From Candidatus Martarchaeota archaeon (GTDB taxonomy: Archaea > Micrarchaeota > Micrarchaeia > Micrarchaeales > CABMGC01), in NCBI GenBank assembly GCA_023485825.1, contig JAMCZF010000034.1:1-19300 (forward strand): a DNA stretch of 19,300 nucleotides. The letters are read 5' to 3'. How positions within the stretch are numbered: position 1 is the stretch's first letter; the number at the start of each line of letters is the position of its first letter. Below the pieces are notes generated by a model. The model made no database searches, was not told the DNA's origin, and was given only the letters and a program-made list of their open reading frames with translations. Made by a program: the position numbers and the translations under genes. Shown piece by piece: positions 7,002-13,612 of this stretch.

Positions 7002-7280
7002 TCATAATGTAGGCGTGCTATCCCCCGGCGAACCCTGCCTGTAGCTATTCAGGAAGGAAAGTAATGAATGGCTCACGATCTCGTCCTGCGCCTGCTCTAT
7101 ATTCGCTTCTGTCACGCCGAACTGTACGATAGAGGTCTTCTGCCCACCACGCATACATGCGAACAGCACAGTATGCGACGGGGTTTCCCTCAACCCGGCA
7201 TGCACCGGCACCTGCCTCTGCAGTTCCATCAGCTCGGCAGGAGCATTCCTTCTCCTCGCAAAAACCTCTCTTATCCGCAT
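7002..7280 (-). CDS. Hypothetical protein (92 aa)
   Basis: I do not recognise this protein. The minus-strand frame starts at ATG 7280, preceded by GGTGA at 7285-7289 (4-nt spacing) and an AT-rich box GATAAAAAG at 7322-7330, about 46 bp upstream. It reads MRIREVFARRRNAPAELMEL, later 'HTVLFACMRGGQKTSIVQFG' and 'EANIEQAQDEIVSHSLLSFL', ending TGA at 7002-7004. It has no signal peptide or membrane helix; the N-terminus is basic and the C-terminal half looks like a mixed alpha/beta cytosolic domain. Codon choice (AGG, GC-rich third positions) resembles the neighbours. An upstream in-frame TTG (7313) would add 11 residues. The opposite strand has a competing 80-codon frame, but its composition (many Cys, His, Arg) is not protein-like. 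Its 3' end approaches that of ftsY convergently, with 11 bases between. Confidence 0.5.
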   Translation of the reverse strand: MRIREVFARRRNAPAELMELQRQVPVHAGLRETPSHTVLFACMRGGQKTSIVQFGVTEANIEQAQDEIVSHSLLSFLNSYRQGSPGDSTPTL

Positions 7281-7284
7281 ATGG

Positions 7285-7289
7285 TCACC
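7285..7289 (-). promoter_or_regulatory. Ribosome-binding site of the 92-aa minus-strand gene
   Basis: On the minus strand GGTGA sits four bases before ATG 7280 and matches the core of the archaeal Shine-Dalgarno sequence (GGAGGTGA). It is the main reason for choosing 7280 over TTG 7313 and for regarding this frame as a gene. Confidence 0.45.
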
Positions 7290-7321
7290 ATCTGGTCGCA
7301 CGGTAAGTAACAATGTACGGG

Positions 7322-7330
7322 CTTTTTATC
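7322..7330 (-). promoter_or_regulatory. Possible TATA box of the 92-aa minus-strand gene
   Basis: The minus-strand string GATAAAAAG lies about 46 bp upstream of ATG 7280, predicting initiation near 7300 and a leader of about 20 nt that would include the GGTGA site. The gap to the divergent sdhA gene (7281-7443) therefore appears to hold promoters for both directions. Confidence 0.3.
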
Positions 7331-7394
7331 CTTGCTCTGAAGCCGCAAATAGCGGACTACAAAGGACGCCGCTATTCCCGCGCAGGCAAAAAAG

Positions 7395-7402
7395 TAATTT
7401 AG
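7395..7402 (+). promoter_or_regulatory. Weak TATA-like element of the sdh operon
   Basis: TAATTTA with flanking A/T lies about 45 bp before the sdhA ATG at 7444, predicting initiation near 7425. It is part of the only AT-rich run (7388-7419) in front of the operon, but its match to the archaeal TATA consensus is poor, so the exact box is uncertain. Confidence 0.3.
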
Positions 7403-7434
7403 CTTTTTGTTTCTATTGTCTTGTACTGCAATCC

Positions 7435-7439
7435 GGTGA
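7435..7439 (+). promoter_or_regulatory. Ribosome-binding site of sdhA
   Basis: GGTGA lies four bases before ATG 7444. It matches the archaeal Shine-Dalgarno core and fixes the start of the flavoprotein, which then begins nine residues before the dinucleotide-binding fold. Confidence 0.5.
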
Positions 7440-7443
7440 CGCG

Positions 7444-9162
7444 ATGGAATACGATAGCCACGAATGCGACGTGCTTGTAATAGGCGCCGGAGGTGCCGGA
7501 ATGCGCGCCGCTCTCGCGGCACTGGAAAAAGGATGCAGCGTCATATTGCTCTCCAAGTCCGTGCTCGGGAAGGCGCACACGGTCATGGCCGAGGGAGGCA
7601 TAGCGGCGTCTGTAGCGAACGTCGACTCAAAGGACGACTGGAAGGTCCACCTCAAGGACACCATAACCGAGGGCGACTATCTGGGCAACTGGCGAATGGC
7701 CGAGATTCTCGCAAAGGAAGCGCCGGACGCGGTGTACGAGCTGGAGCGCATGGGCGCCCTCTTCGACAGGACAGAAGACGGCAGGATAATGCAGCGCGCG
7801 TTCGGCGGGCACACGTACAGGAGGCTGTGCCACGTCGGGGACAGGACAGGGCTCGAACTTATACGCACGCTTGAGGACAGGATAATCCACAGGAATGTAC
7901 AGGTTTTCGACGAGACAGTGGTTACCTCGCTTGCCATGAAGAACGGCAGGGTTATAGGCGCCATGGGCTTCCACATGCGCACAGGCATGTTTGCCGCGTT
8001 CAGCGCCGGGAGCGTCATAATGGCGACAGGAGGACTGGGCAGGATCTACAAGATAACGTCAAACTCGTGGGAGAGCACCGGCGACGGCATAGCGCTTGCG
8101 TTTGGTGCAGGCGCTGAACTGTCGGACATGGAGATGGTGCAGTTCCACCCAACAGGGATGGTGTGGCCGCCTGCGATGCGCGGGCTTCTGGTGACGGAGG
8201 GAGTGCGCGGAGAGGGCGGCATTCTCTACAACAGCAGGAACGAGCGCTTCATGCTGAAGTACTCGCCAAAAAAGAAGGAGCTTGATGCGCGAGATGTGGT
8301 GGCGCGATCAATATACTACGAGATACAGAAGGGCAACGGCACAGAGCATGGCGGGGTGTACCTTGACATAGCATACAAAGGAAGGGACTTCATAATGAAG
8401 AAGCTGCCTGGCATGTACGCGCAGTTCATGGAGTTTGCAGGAGTCGACATAACCAAGGAGCGCATGGAGGTGGCGCCGACAGTGCACTACTTCATGGGCG
8501 GCATCCGCGTTGACCCCGACACCTGCGCCACAAGCGTCAAGGGCCTTTACGCCGCGGGGGAGTGCGCAGGCGGGCTGCACGGTGCGAACAGGCTTGGCGG
8601 AAACTCCCTGGCAGAAATACTCGTCTTCGGGAAGCATGCGGGGGAGCACGCATCAGATTACGCAAGGCACGCGGCGATGCAGCGTGTCGGAGGCGATGCG
8701 ATAAGAAAGGAGGCGTTGCGCGTCAGCAGGTACCTCTCCGGCGCGAAGGACAGGGTGAATCCATATCCACTTGTCGAACAGCTCAGGGGCAACATGCAGG
8801 ACAGGCTGGGCATAATAAGGAACAGGGATGACATGGAGAGGGGCCTTGATGCCGTCAAGGGCATAAGATCCAGGCTCAGCAAGGTCGGAGTTGCGGGCAC
8901 CATGGAGTTCAACAAGGGCCTGATCGAGTGCATTACACTCGAGAACATGCTTACGCTCGCGGAGTGCATGTTCCTCAGCGCGCTTGAGAGGAAGGAGAGC
9001 AGGGGTGCGCATACGCGCAGCGACTACCCGAAAAAAAGCAGAATATGGAAGGTGAACATAACCTGCACAGGCCGGAATAACAGAATCGCCTTGTCGCGCA
9101 GGAAGCTGACTGAGCCGCCGGAAGAGCTTGCGGGGATGATAGGTGAAGAGCATTACGATTGA
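7444..9162 (+). CDS. sdhA: Succinate dehydrogenase/fumarate reductase flavoprotein subunit
   Basis: A 572-residue flavoprotein of normal SdhA/FrdA length. Seen in order: FAD-binding VIGAGGAG (residues 12-19); HTVMAEGGIAA with His45 at the position that carries covalent FAD; AFGGHTYRRLCHVGDRTG (119-136); MATGG; HPTG with His235; TEGVRGEGG with Arg255; ARDVVARSI with the catalytic-type Arg288; HYFMGG with His348; and GLYAAGECAGGLHGANRLGGNSL with Arg383. All dicarboxylate-binding and proton-transfer positions expected for complex II are present. It oxidises succinate to fumarate (or the reverse) on the cytoplasmic side, passing electrons to SdhB. The iron-sulfur gene starts 20 bases before this gene's end. 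Sequence alone does not settle the physiological direction. Confidence 0.95.
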   Translation: MEYDSHECDVLVIGAGGAGMRAALAALEKGCSVILLSKSVLGKAHTVMAEGGIAASVANVDSKDDWKVHLKDTITEGDYLGNWRMAEILAKEAPDAVYELERMGALFDRTEDGRIMQRAFGGHTYRRLCHVGDRTGLELIRTLEDRIIHRNVQVFDETVVTSLAMKNGRVIGAMGFHMRTGMFAAFSAGSVIMATGGLGRIYKITSNSWESTGDGIALAFGAGAELSDMEMVQFHPTGMVWPPAMRGLLVTEGVRGEGGILYNSRNERFMLKYSPKKKELDARDVVARSIYYEIQKGNGTEHGGVYLDIAYKGRDFIMKKLPGMYAQFMEFAGVDITKERMEVAPTVHYFMGGIRVDPDTCATSVKGLYAAGECAGGLHGANRLGGNSLAEILVFGKHAGEHASDYARHAAMQRVGGDAIRKEALRVSRYLSGAKDRVNPYPLVEQLRGNMQDRLGIIRNRDDMERGLDAVKGIRSRLSKVGVAGTMEFNKGLIECITLENMLTLAECMFLSALERKESRGAHTRSDYPKKSRIWKVNITCTGRNNRIALSRRKLTEPPEELAGMIGEEHYD

Positions 9163-9934
9163 CAAGACAGTAAAACTGAGGGTATTCCGGAAGGATCCTA
9201 AGAAGGCCGCAGGGGAGAGATACGATGAGTTCGACGTGCCTGTCGAAGAGGGGATGTCGGTGCTAGATGCGGTGAACTACGCCGTTGAGAATCTCGACTC
9301 GACGATAGCCGTGCGGTGGAACTGCAAGGCGGCAAGGTGCGGCTCATGCGCTGCAGAGATAAACAGCCTACCAAGGCTCATGTGCAAGACCCGCATCTCA
9401 GACCTGGGCAATGTGATAACCGTGGGCCCGATGCGCGCGTTCCCGCTTGTAAGGGACCTCGTAGCGGATGTGTCAAGCAACTTCAAGATCGACAGGAACA
9501 TTCCGGAGTTCAGGCCAAGGGCAGCGGGCAAAGAGCCATGGATCATGTACGATGCCGATGTGTCAAGGTCGCATGAGTTCAGGCTGTGCATAGAGTGCTT
9601 CCTGTGCCAGGACGTGTGCCACGTGGTCAGGGACCACAATGCGAAGTACTTCGGGCCCAGGCACATTGTCAAGGCAGCATCTCTGGACATGCACCCGCTG
9701 GACAGCGCAGACAGGTCGGTCATGCTTACAAAGCAGGGCGGCCTCGGCCTGTGCAACGTCACAAAATGCTGCCAGGAGGTTTGCCCCGAGCACATAAGCA
9801 TAACTGACAACGCGATAATACCTGAAAAGGAGCGCGCAGCTGACAAGATGTACGATCCTGTGCTCATGCTTCTCGACAGATTGAAGAAGCCGAATGTCGA
9901 AAAGGATGAAAAAGATGGACATGAACATCAATAA
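9143..9934 (+). CDS. sdhB: Succinate dehydrogenase/fumarate reductase iron-sulfur subunit
   Basis: A 263-residue protein starting at GTG 9143 inside the end of sdhA. The N-terminal [2Fe-2S] ferredoxin domain has C61-x4-C66-x2-C69-x11-C81. The C-terminal domain has C149-x2-C152-x2-C155-x3-C159 and C204-x5-C210-x3-C214-P. By comparison with E. coli SdhB, C149/C152/C155/C214 would bind [4Fe-4S] and C159/C204/C210 would bind [3Fe-4S]. The position that would supply a fourth cysteine to the third centre is Thr207, supporting a true 3Fe cluster. There is an extra cysteine at 209, directly beside a ligand. The second cluster motif reads CIECFLCQDVCH without the usual Pro after the last Cys. The protein connects the flavin to quinone in the membrane anchor. 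The Lys/Asp/Glu/His tail is short and charged. Confidence 0.94.
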   Translation: MKSITIDKTVKLRVFRKDPKKAAGERYDEFDVPVEEGMSVLDAVNYAVENLDSTIAVRWNCKAARCGSCAAEINSLPRLMCKTRISDLGNVITVGPMRAFPLVRDLVADVSSNFKIDRNIPEFRPRAAGKEPWIMYDADVSRSHEFRLCIECFLCQDVCHVVRDHNAKYFGPRHIVKAASLDMHPLDSADRSVMLTKQGGLGLCNVTKCCQEVCPEHISITDNAIIPEKERAADKMYDPVLMLLDRLKKPNVEKDEKDGHEHQ

Positions 9935-10622
9935 GTACGTGCCTGGCGAGTTCCTCGAGTACAATCCGAGGCTCTACGCATTCATGGCCCTCATAGCAAT
10001 AGCAATGCTCGCATTCTTCGTATTCCCGGTAAAGGAGTTCATGGGCTACATAGACCCGTTCTACTCCCCGACAATTCTCATACTACCTCTCGTCGGCCTG
10101 TACCGGCTGACATGCTATGCGTACAGGAAGGACTACAACAGGCACATATTCAGGCACCCGGCCGCGTGCCCTGTAGCTGACAGGATGGACTCGAAAGCGA
10201 GGCCCTACACCGGAGAGACAAGCGCAATCTTCAAGGCAGAGAACCTTCACAGGTACTTCCTGTACGCAGCCATAATAATACTCCCGTTCTTCTTTTATGA
10301 CGTATATGTGTCGTTGACATACTCGGGCGCCTTTGTCCTCAGGCTCGGCAGCGTAATTCTTCTGATTAATGCCGTGCTGCTGACCCTGTACGTTTTCTCC
10401 TGCCACTCGCTGCGCAGCCTCATCGGCGGAAGGAACGACTGCTTCAGCTGCATGAAGGCAGGAGCACTAAGGAAGAAGGTTTATGACAAACAATCGTGGA
10501 TAAACGCGCACCACGAGGAGCTCGCATGGATAAGCCTACTGTTCATAATATTCGTTGACCTGTTCCTGCGAGGACTTGCGGCAGGCATGCCGATAGACTT
10601 CACGCTTATGGTAATGCCATGA
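9915..10622 (+). CDS. sdhC: Five-TM succinate dehydrogenase membrane anchor (SdhC-like)
   Basis: About 235 residues with five hydrophobic helices at roughly 21-38, 52-70, 114-134, 142-163 and 201-223. Starts at 9894, 9906, 9915 and 9921 are in frame; 9915 is preferred because AAAGGA (9901-9906) lies eight bases upstream. Candidate haem-ligand or quinone-site histidines are His112 (NLHRYF), His164 (SCHSLRSLIGG) and His199/His200 (NAHHEELAW). A DCFSC pair (Cys176, Cys179) lies between helices 4 and 5. The 'CHS.R.L.GG...CFSC' and 'N.HHE..AW' patterns recall the single-chain, five-helix anchors of actinobacterial Sdh1-type complexes, as I remember them; this assignment is inference. The 20-base overlap with sdhB and four-base overlap with the next gene show one coupled operon. 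It replaces the two-chain SdhC/SdhD anchor of common complex II. Confidence 0.8.
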   Translation: MDMNINKYVPGEFLEYNPRLYAFMALIAIAMLAFFVFPVKEFMGYIDPFYSPTILILPLVGLYRLTCYAYRKDYNRHIFRHPAACPVADRMDSKARPYTGETSAIFKAENLHRYFLYAAIIILPFFFYDVYVSLTYSGAFVLRLGSVILLINAVLLTLYVFSCHSLRSLIGGRNDCFSCMKAGALRKKVYDKQSWINAHHEELAWISLLFIIFVDLFLRGLAAGMPIDFTLMVMP

Positions 10623-10783
10623 AACGCCTCCCGTCAAAATTCAGGTTCCCAATGTTCTTTGCAGGAGCGGTGATTGTGATACTGTCGGGCATTCTGAACA
10701 AGTACGCGCTCATCGGTCTTGGCGAAACCGAGATCGGCGCGATACTGGGTTTTGCTATACTTGTTCTATCGATCGCGGCATAG
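10619..10783 (+). CDS. Small two-TM membrane protein, last gene of the sdh operon (54 aa)
   Basis: ATG 10619 overlaps the stop of the membrane-anchor gene (TGA 10620-10622) in an ATGA arrangement and the frame runs 54 codons to TAG 10781-10783. It begins MKRLPSKFRFPMFFAGAVIV and has two hydrophobic segments, about residues 11-32 and 37-54, linked by a short NKYALIGLGETE loop. The basic N-terminus predicts an inside start. I recognise no family. Its coupling to the complex II genes suggests a small extra subunit or assembly partner of that complex; a chance frame is unlikely given the overlap and clean two-helix profile. The next gene ends 15 bp away on the other strand. Confidence 0.7.
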   Translation: MKRLPSKFRFPMFFAGAVIVILSGILNKYALIGLGETEIGAILGFAILVLSIAA

Positions 10784-10798
10784 CAAGCCCCAAAGCCC

Positions 10799-13486
10799 TC
10801 ACGTCACGCTCCCGAAGCTGACGCTTGGCATCACGCCGGAAGGAGGGTATGCGCGGGTGCGGAGCCACTGAACAGTATAGCCATCTGGTGCGCCATTCGC
10901 TGTTTGTTCTAAATCAATATAAGAATTAGCTTGTGTTATTGAAGAATCTGCAGAGGATATCAGATTGCCATAATTAACTAATGTGGATTCTTGTCCAGTC
11001 GCAGGCCACATTAGAGAGTAAACTGTGTTACTTGAAGGAGTAGTAGAGCCAGTCACTAAATTCGCTTGACCACCATTAACGTATTTTTCCAATGATTGGT
11101 CAGTTGTGACATAAGCGTTAAAAAGAAAAAAATCATAACCATTCGTTCCCTCTTCACCGATGTTTATGGGAGAAGTCATAAGTCCAAGACGCGCATAATC
11201 ATTTCCATTTCCAATATTGAATGATGAAAGAAATCCTTCAACTAATTGAGTATTATAAGCCCCAGTTGTATAAACATGCCCAAACCCCCAAGTTCCTCCT
11301 GTGGACGTCATTTGAATTGTAATCCCGTTATTGACTGTAACAGTAAGCGTTCCTCCTGCTCCTCCACTCGTCCATCCATTCGGCAGTGTCGTCCCTGCAA
11401 AGTTCCAATAGTTCGTAAACACATTCGCCCCGTTGTCGTACTGCGCATAGCTCGTCTGCTCGCAGTCCGAACCGCACCACAGCTGCGGCGCGTATCCAGT
11501 ATAACCCGAAGTGACAGGATCTGTGCCTGGAACGAAGTTCATGTAGATCGTAAGGGTTCCGGGAGTGCTACCGCTCTCCGCAGGCACGGTGCTGCTGCCC
11601 AGATTAACCCACACCACCGTATTCGACGCGGAGTTGCTAGCCCCGCTTTCTATCCACGCATATAACGGCACATTGCCGGGCGTGCCTATCGGGGCACCGC
11701 TTGTAAACTCGATGTTGCTGAGGTTGGCCGTTTCATGGGCCGAGTATGTTGAAGGATTGAAGCTAATCATCTGCTGGAAGCCCGAAGGCGTCGCGCTGCT
11801 CTGCGAGTTGGACAGGGTTACGGGCACGTCGTGAAGGACAGGGTTCTCGAAGACGAAGGCGGCTGCTGACTCGTCGCCACCGGTCCATGTGCTTATTATG
11901 TATGAACCTGTGGCTTGGTTAGTGCATATTGCATAATACGCGCTGTCTTGCCCTTGCAGTTCACTTGTACAGCCTGACGGCACATAAGCGCCACCGGAGC
12001 CGGAAAGTGCTATAACTACTGTGTTGATGCTGTTCGTTACAATGTATGCCAAATTGTGATAAGCCCACGGGGACGAAAACCAGGCTTGTGTATACGGCGT
12101 TACCCTGACAGTCGGCGCATTTACGCCGTATGCGCTTATAGCATCGCTGTACCACGAAACATAAGACTGGGTTGAAGCAGAGCAGGTGCTTCCTGATTGC
12201 ACGCCCACGAATGTACGCAGGGTATTTACTGTTTGTGACCAAGATATTGAGCTTGCCTGCTGATCGTTAATGTCCATAGTGCATATGTATATCTGATTGC
12301 CCGGCAAAACCGATGCCTTAAGAGACAATGACGTAGTTGCGTTGTATGAAGGATTTGGCGCGGGCCCCGGAGTCTCATAAACAAATGCGGCCATTGATAT
12401 GTCGCCGTTTGTCCAAGTTGTACCGACTGTGTATATGCCGACGGCTTGATTAATGCATATCGCATAATACACGTCCCCCTCCCCTAGTTCCTCCGTACAG
12501 CCATAAGGAATGCTCCCACTACTTTCCCCTCCTGTAGATACAAGGGCTATCACCACAGTGTTGATGGCGTTCGTGACGGTGTATGTCAGCGCATAGTAAT
12601 TCCAAGGCGCAGACGCAATAGATTGTGTATAAGACCTAACTGTTGTGGTAGGTATGTCCACGCCAAACACAGCCATAGAGGAACTTCCAAGTGAGGCTAG
12701 AGAAGCCGAGCACATGTTGCCGGACTGCGTGCCTATGGAGGTGTAAGGCGCATTCGTCGCAACCTCCCACGATTCCGAGTTTATCTGCTGCGATGCGGCT
12801 ATTGCGCAGACGTATATCTGGTTGCCAGAGGCCGCTATGGCATTCGGGGTTGAGGACGAGCTGAAGCTGTCGTATGCCACGCCCGACGGGTACACCGGCT
12901 CGATGTTTTGCGGCGTGACAGCCGTCGCAGTGACTGTCGCGACCTCGCTGACCATGCCTGTCTGGCTGCCCTTGTTGTACTGGATCCAGATCGTGCCATG
13001 AAATCCCGACCCGACCGCGTTTGACGAAAGCGGGCACTGGAACTTGATGCCTGTTTCCAGACCTGATTCAACTGTCGTGTAAAAAGGGATGAACTGCGAG
13101 CCCGAGGGCGCGTTATCGGTGCTGACGCATGCCAGGCCCGTTATGTCGTACGTCGTGCCGGACATCTGGCCAATGGTCACCAGCAGGTTGCCGGTTGTGT
13201 CCATAGCAGGGGTCGCGCACAGGAAGCCTTGCTGCGCAAGGCATTCGGTGGGCAGTGAGGCGCTGCCGGCGTTGAATGCGCCTGTCATGTACAGCGCAAG
13301 GACCACCACGGCGATGACGAGTATGCTCCACCCGTAGGTCGTGAGGTACTCCATCGCCGATTGCGCTTTTGATGAAACTTTTCCTAAAAGCTTAAGGCAC
13401 TCCGCCGCGGACAGGGCCTTCTTCCCATGGCCCGGCGCCGGCTCTTTATTCAGAGGCGTCTCTCTCTTTTCCCAGTGGAAAACCAT
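10799..13486 (-). CDS. Giant pilin-signal (class III) surface protein with tandem repeat modules
   Basis: 895 residues from ATG 13486, chosen because GGAGG (13496-13500) lies nine bases upstream; GTG 13516 would add ten residues. A class III signal KAQSAMEYLTTYGWSILVIA is at residues 40-59, with predicted prepilin-peptidase cleavage A41/Q42 and the helix to about 68. The 41-residue leader before the cut is unusually long. Residues ~70-190 resemble the head domain common after such signals (cysteines at ECLAQQGFLC and elsewhere). Two tandem copies of a ~175-residue domain follow (~199-375 and ~376-550), each with 'GNQIYVC/IC', 'YTVTNAINTVVIAL'-like and 'AAFV.E.P' landmarks. Residues ~551-895 include a DUF2341-like part ('VTLSNSQSSATPSGFQQMISF') and a jelly-roll-like end (WNFAG..LPNGW ... 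WLRTRAYPPSGVMPSVSFG). Probably displayed on the cell surface or in a pilus-like structure; function unknown. It is convergent with the sdh operon. Confidence 0.88.
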   Translation of the reverse strand: MVFHWEKRETPLNKEPAPGHGKKALSAAECLKLLGKVSSKAQSAMEYLTTYGWSILVIAVVVLALYMTGAFNAGSASLPTECLAQQGFLCATPAMDTTGNLLVTIGQMSGTTYDITGLACVSTDNAPSGSQFIPFYTTVESGLETGIKFQCPLSSNAVGSGFHGTIWIQYNKGSQTGMVSEVATVTATAVTPQNIEPVYPSGVAYDSFSSSSTPNAIAASGNQIYVCAIAASQQINSESWEVATNAPYTSIGTQSGNMCSASLASLGSSSMAVFGVDIPTTTVRSYTQSIASAPWNYYALTYTVTNAINTVVIALVSTGGESSGSIPYGCTEELGEGDVYYAICINQAVGIYTVGTTWTNGDISMAAFVYETPGPAPNPSYNATTSLSLKASVLPGNQIYICTMDINDQQASSISWSQTVNTLRTFVGVQSGSTCSASTQSYVSWYSDAISAYGVNAPTVRVTPYTQAWFSSPWAYHNLAYIVTNSINTVVIALSGSGGAYVPSGCTSELQGQDSAYYAICTNQATGSYIISTWTGGDESAAAFVFENPVLHDVPVTLSNSQSSATPSGFQQMISFNPSTYSAHETANLSNIEFTSGAPIGTPGNVPLYAWIESGASNSASNTVVWVNLGSSTVPAESGSTPGTLTIYMNFVPGTDPVTSGYTGYAPQLWCGSDCEQTSYAQYDNGANVFTNYWNFAGTTLPNGWTSGGAGGTLTVTVNNGITIQMTSTGGTWGFGHVYTTGAYNTQLVEGFLSSFNIGNGNDYARLGLMTSPINIGEEGTNGYDFFLFNAYVTTDQSLEKYVNGGQANLVTGSTTPSSNTVYSLMWPATGQESTLVNYGNLISSADSSITQANSYIDLEQTANGAPDGYTVQWLRTRAYPPSGVMPSVSFGSVT
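10905..11335. other. AT-rich segment inside the pilin-signal surface-protein gene
   Basis: Counted lines in this stretch have 32-37% G+C (for example 10921-10980 with 19 of 60, 11101-11160 with 22 of 60), whereas the adjoining 11461-11520 has 36 of 60. The reading frame stays open across both borders. The segment encodes about residues 718-860, the C-terminal jelly-roll-like domain. It looks like a domain cassette acquired or exchanged separately from the rest of the gene; the borders given are approximate. Confidence 0.6.
11838..12890 (-). repeat. Two tandem ~526-bp repeat units in the surface-protein gene
   Basis: The unit at about 12362-12890 (copy 1) is followed on the minus strand by one at about 11838-12360 (copy 2). 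Matching landmarks are offset by about 526-530 bp, such as the 'GCATAAT' region near 12466 and 11929 on the plus strand, and the 'GTATATCTG' at about 12812 and 12286. Protein identity is moderate with conserved cysteines (for example GNQIYVC vs GNQIYIC and YGCTEEL vs SGCTSEL), so the duplication is not recent. Repeat edges are estimates. Confidence 0.7.
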
Positions 13487-13495
13487 GTACGCCTT

Positions 13496-13500
13496 CCTCC
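13496..13500 (-). promoter_or_regulatory. Ribosome-binding site of the pilin-signal surface-protein gene
   Basis: GGAGG on the minus strand lies nine bases before ATG 13486 and fixes that start. It makes the long leader before the pilin-type cleavage site more credible. The rest of the 13487-13612 gap shows no convincing TATA box; weak candidates are GGAATATGAT near 13595 and TCTTAAGCC near 13540. Confidence 0.5.
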
Positions 13501-13612
13501 GTGTGCATGCCGACACGATACCAATGCGCCGCGAAGGCTTAAGAGGATTGCGGTTGGAGTGGAACTGTGTCGATGCGCGTCAGGCAATGTTTTCAGATCA
13601 TATTCCGCAGGC

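Noticed and set aside
7068..7310. Plus-strand 80-codon frame between ftsY and sdhA
   Set aside because: His/Cys/Arg-rich composition without domain character; the opposite strand has a better frame with GGTGA before ATG.
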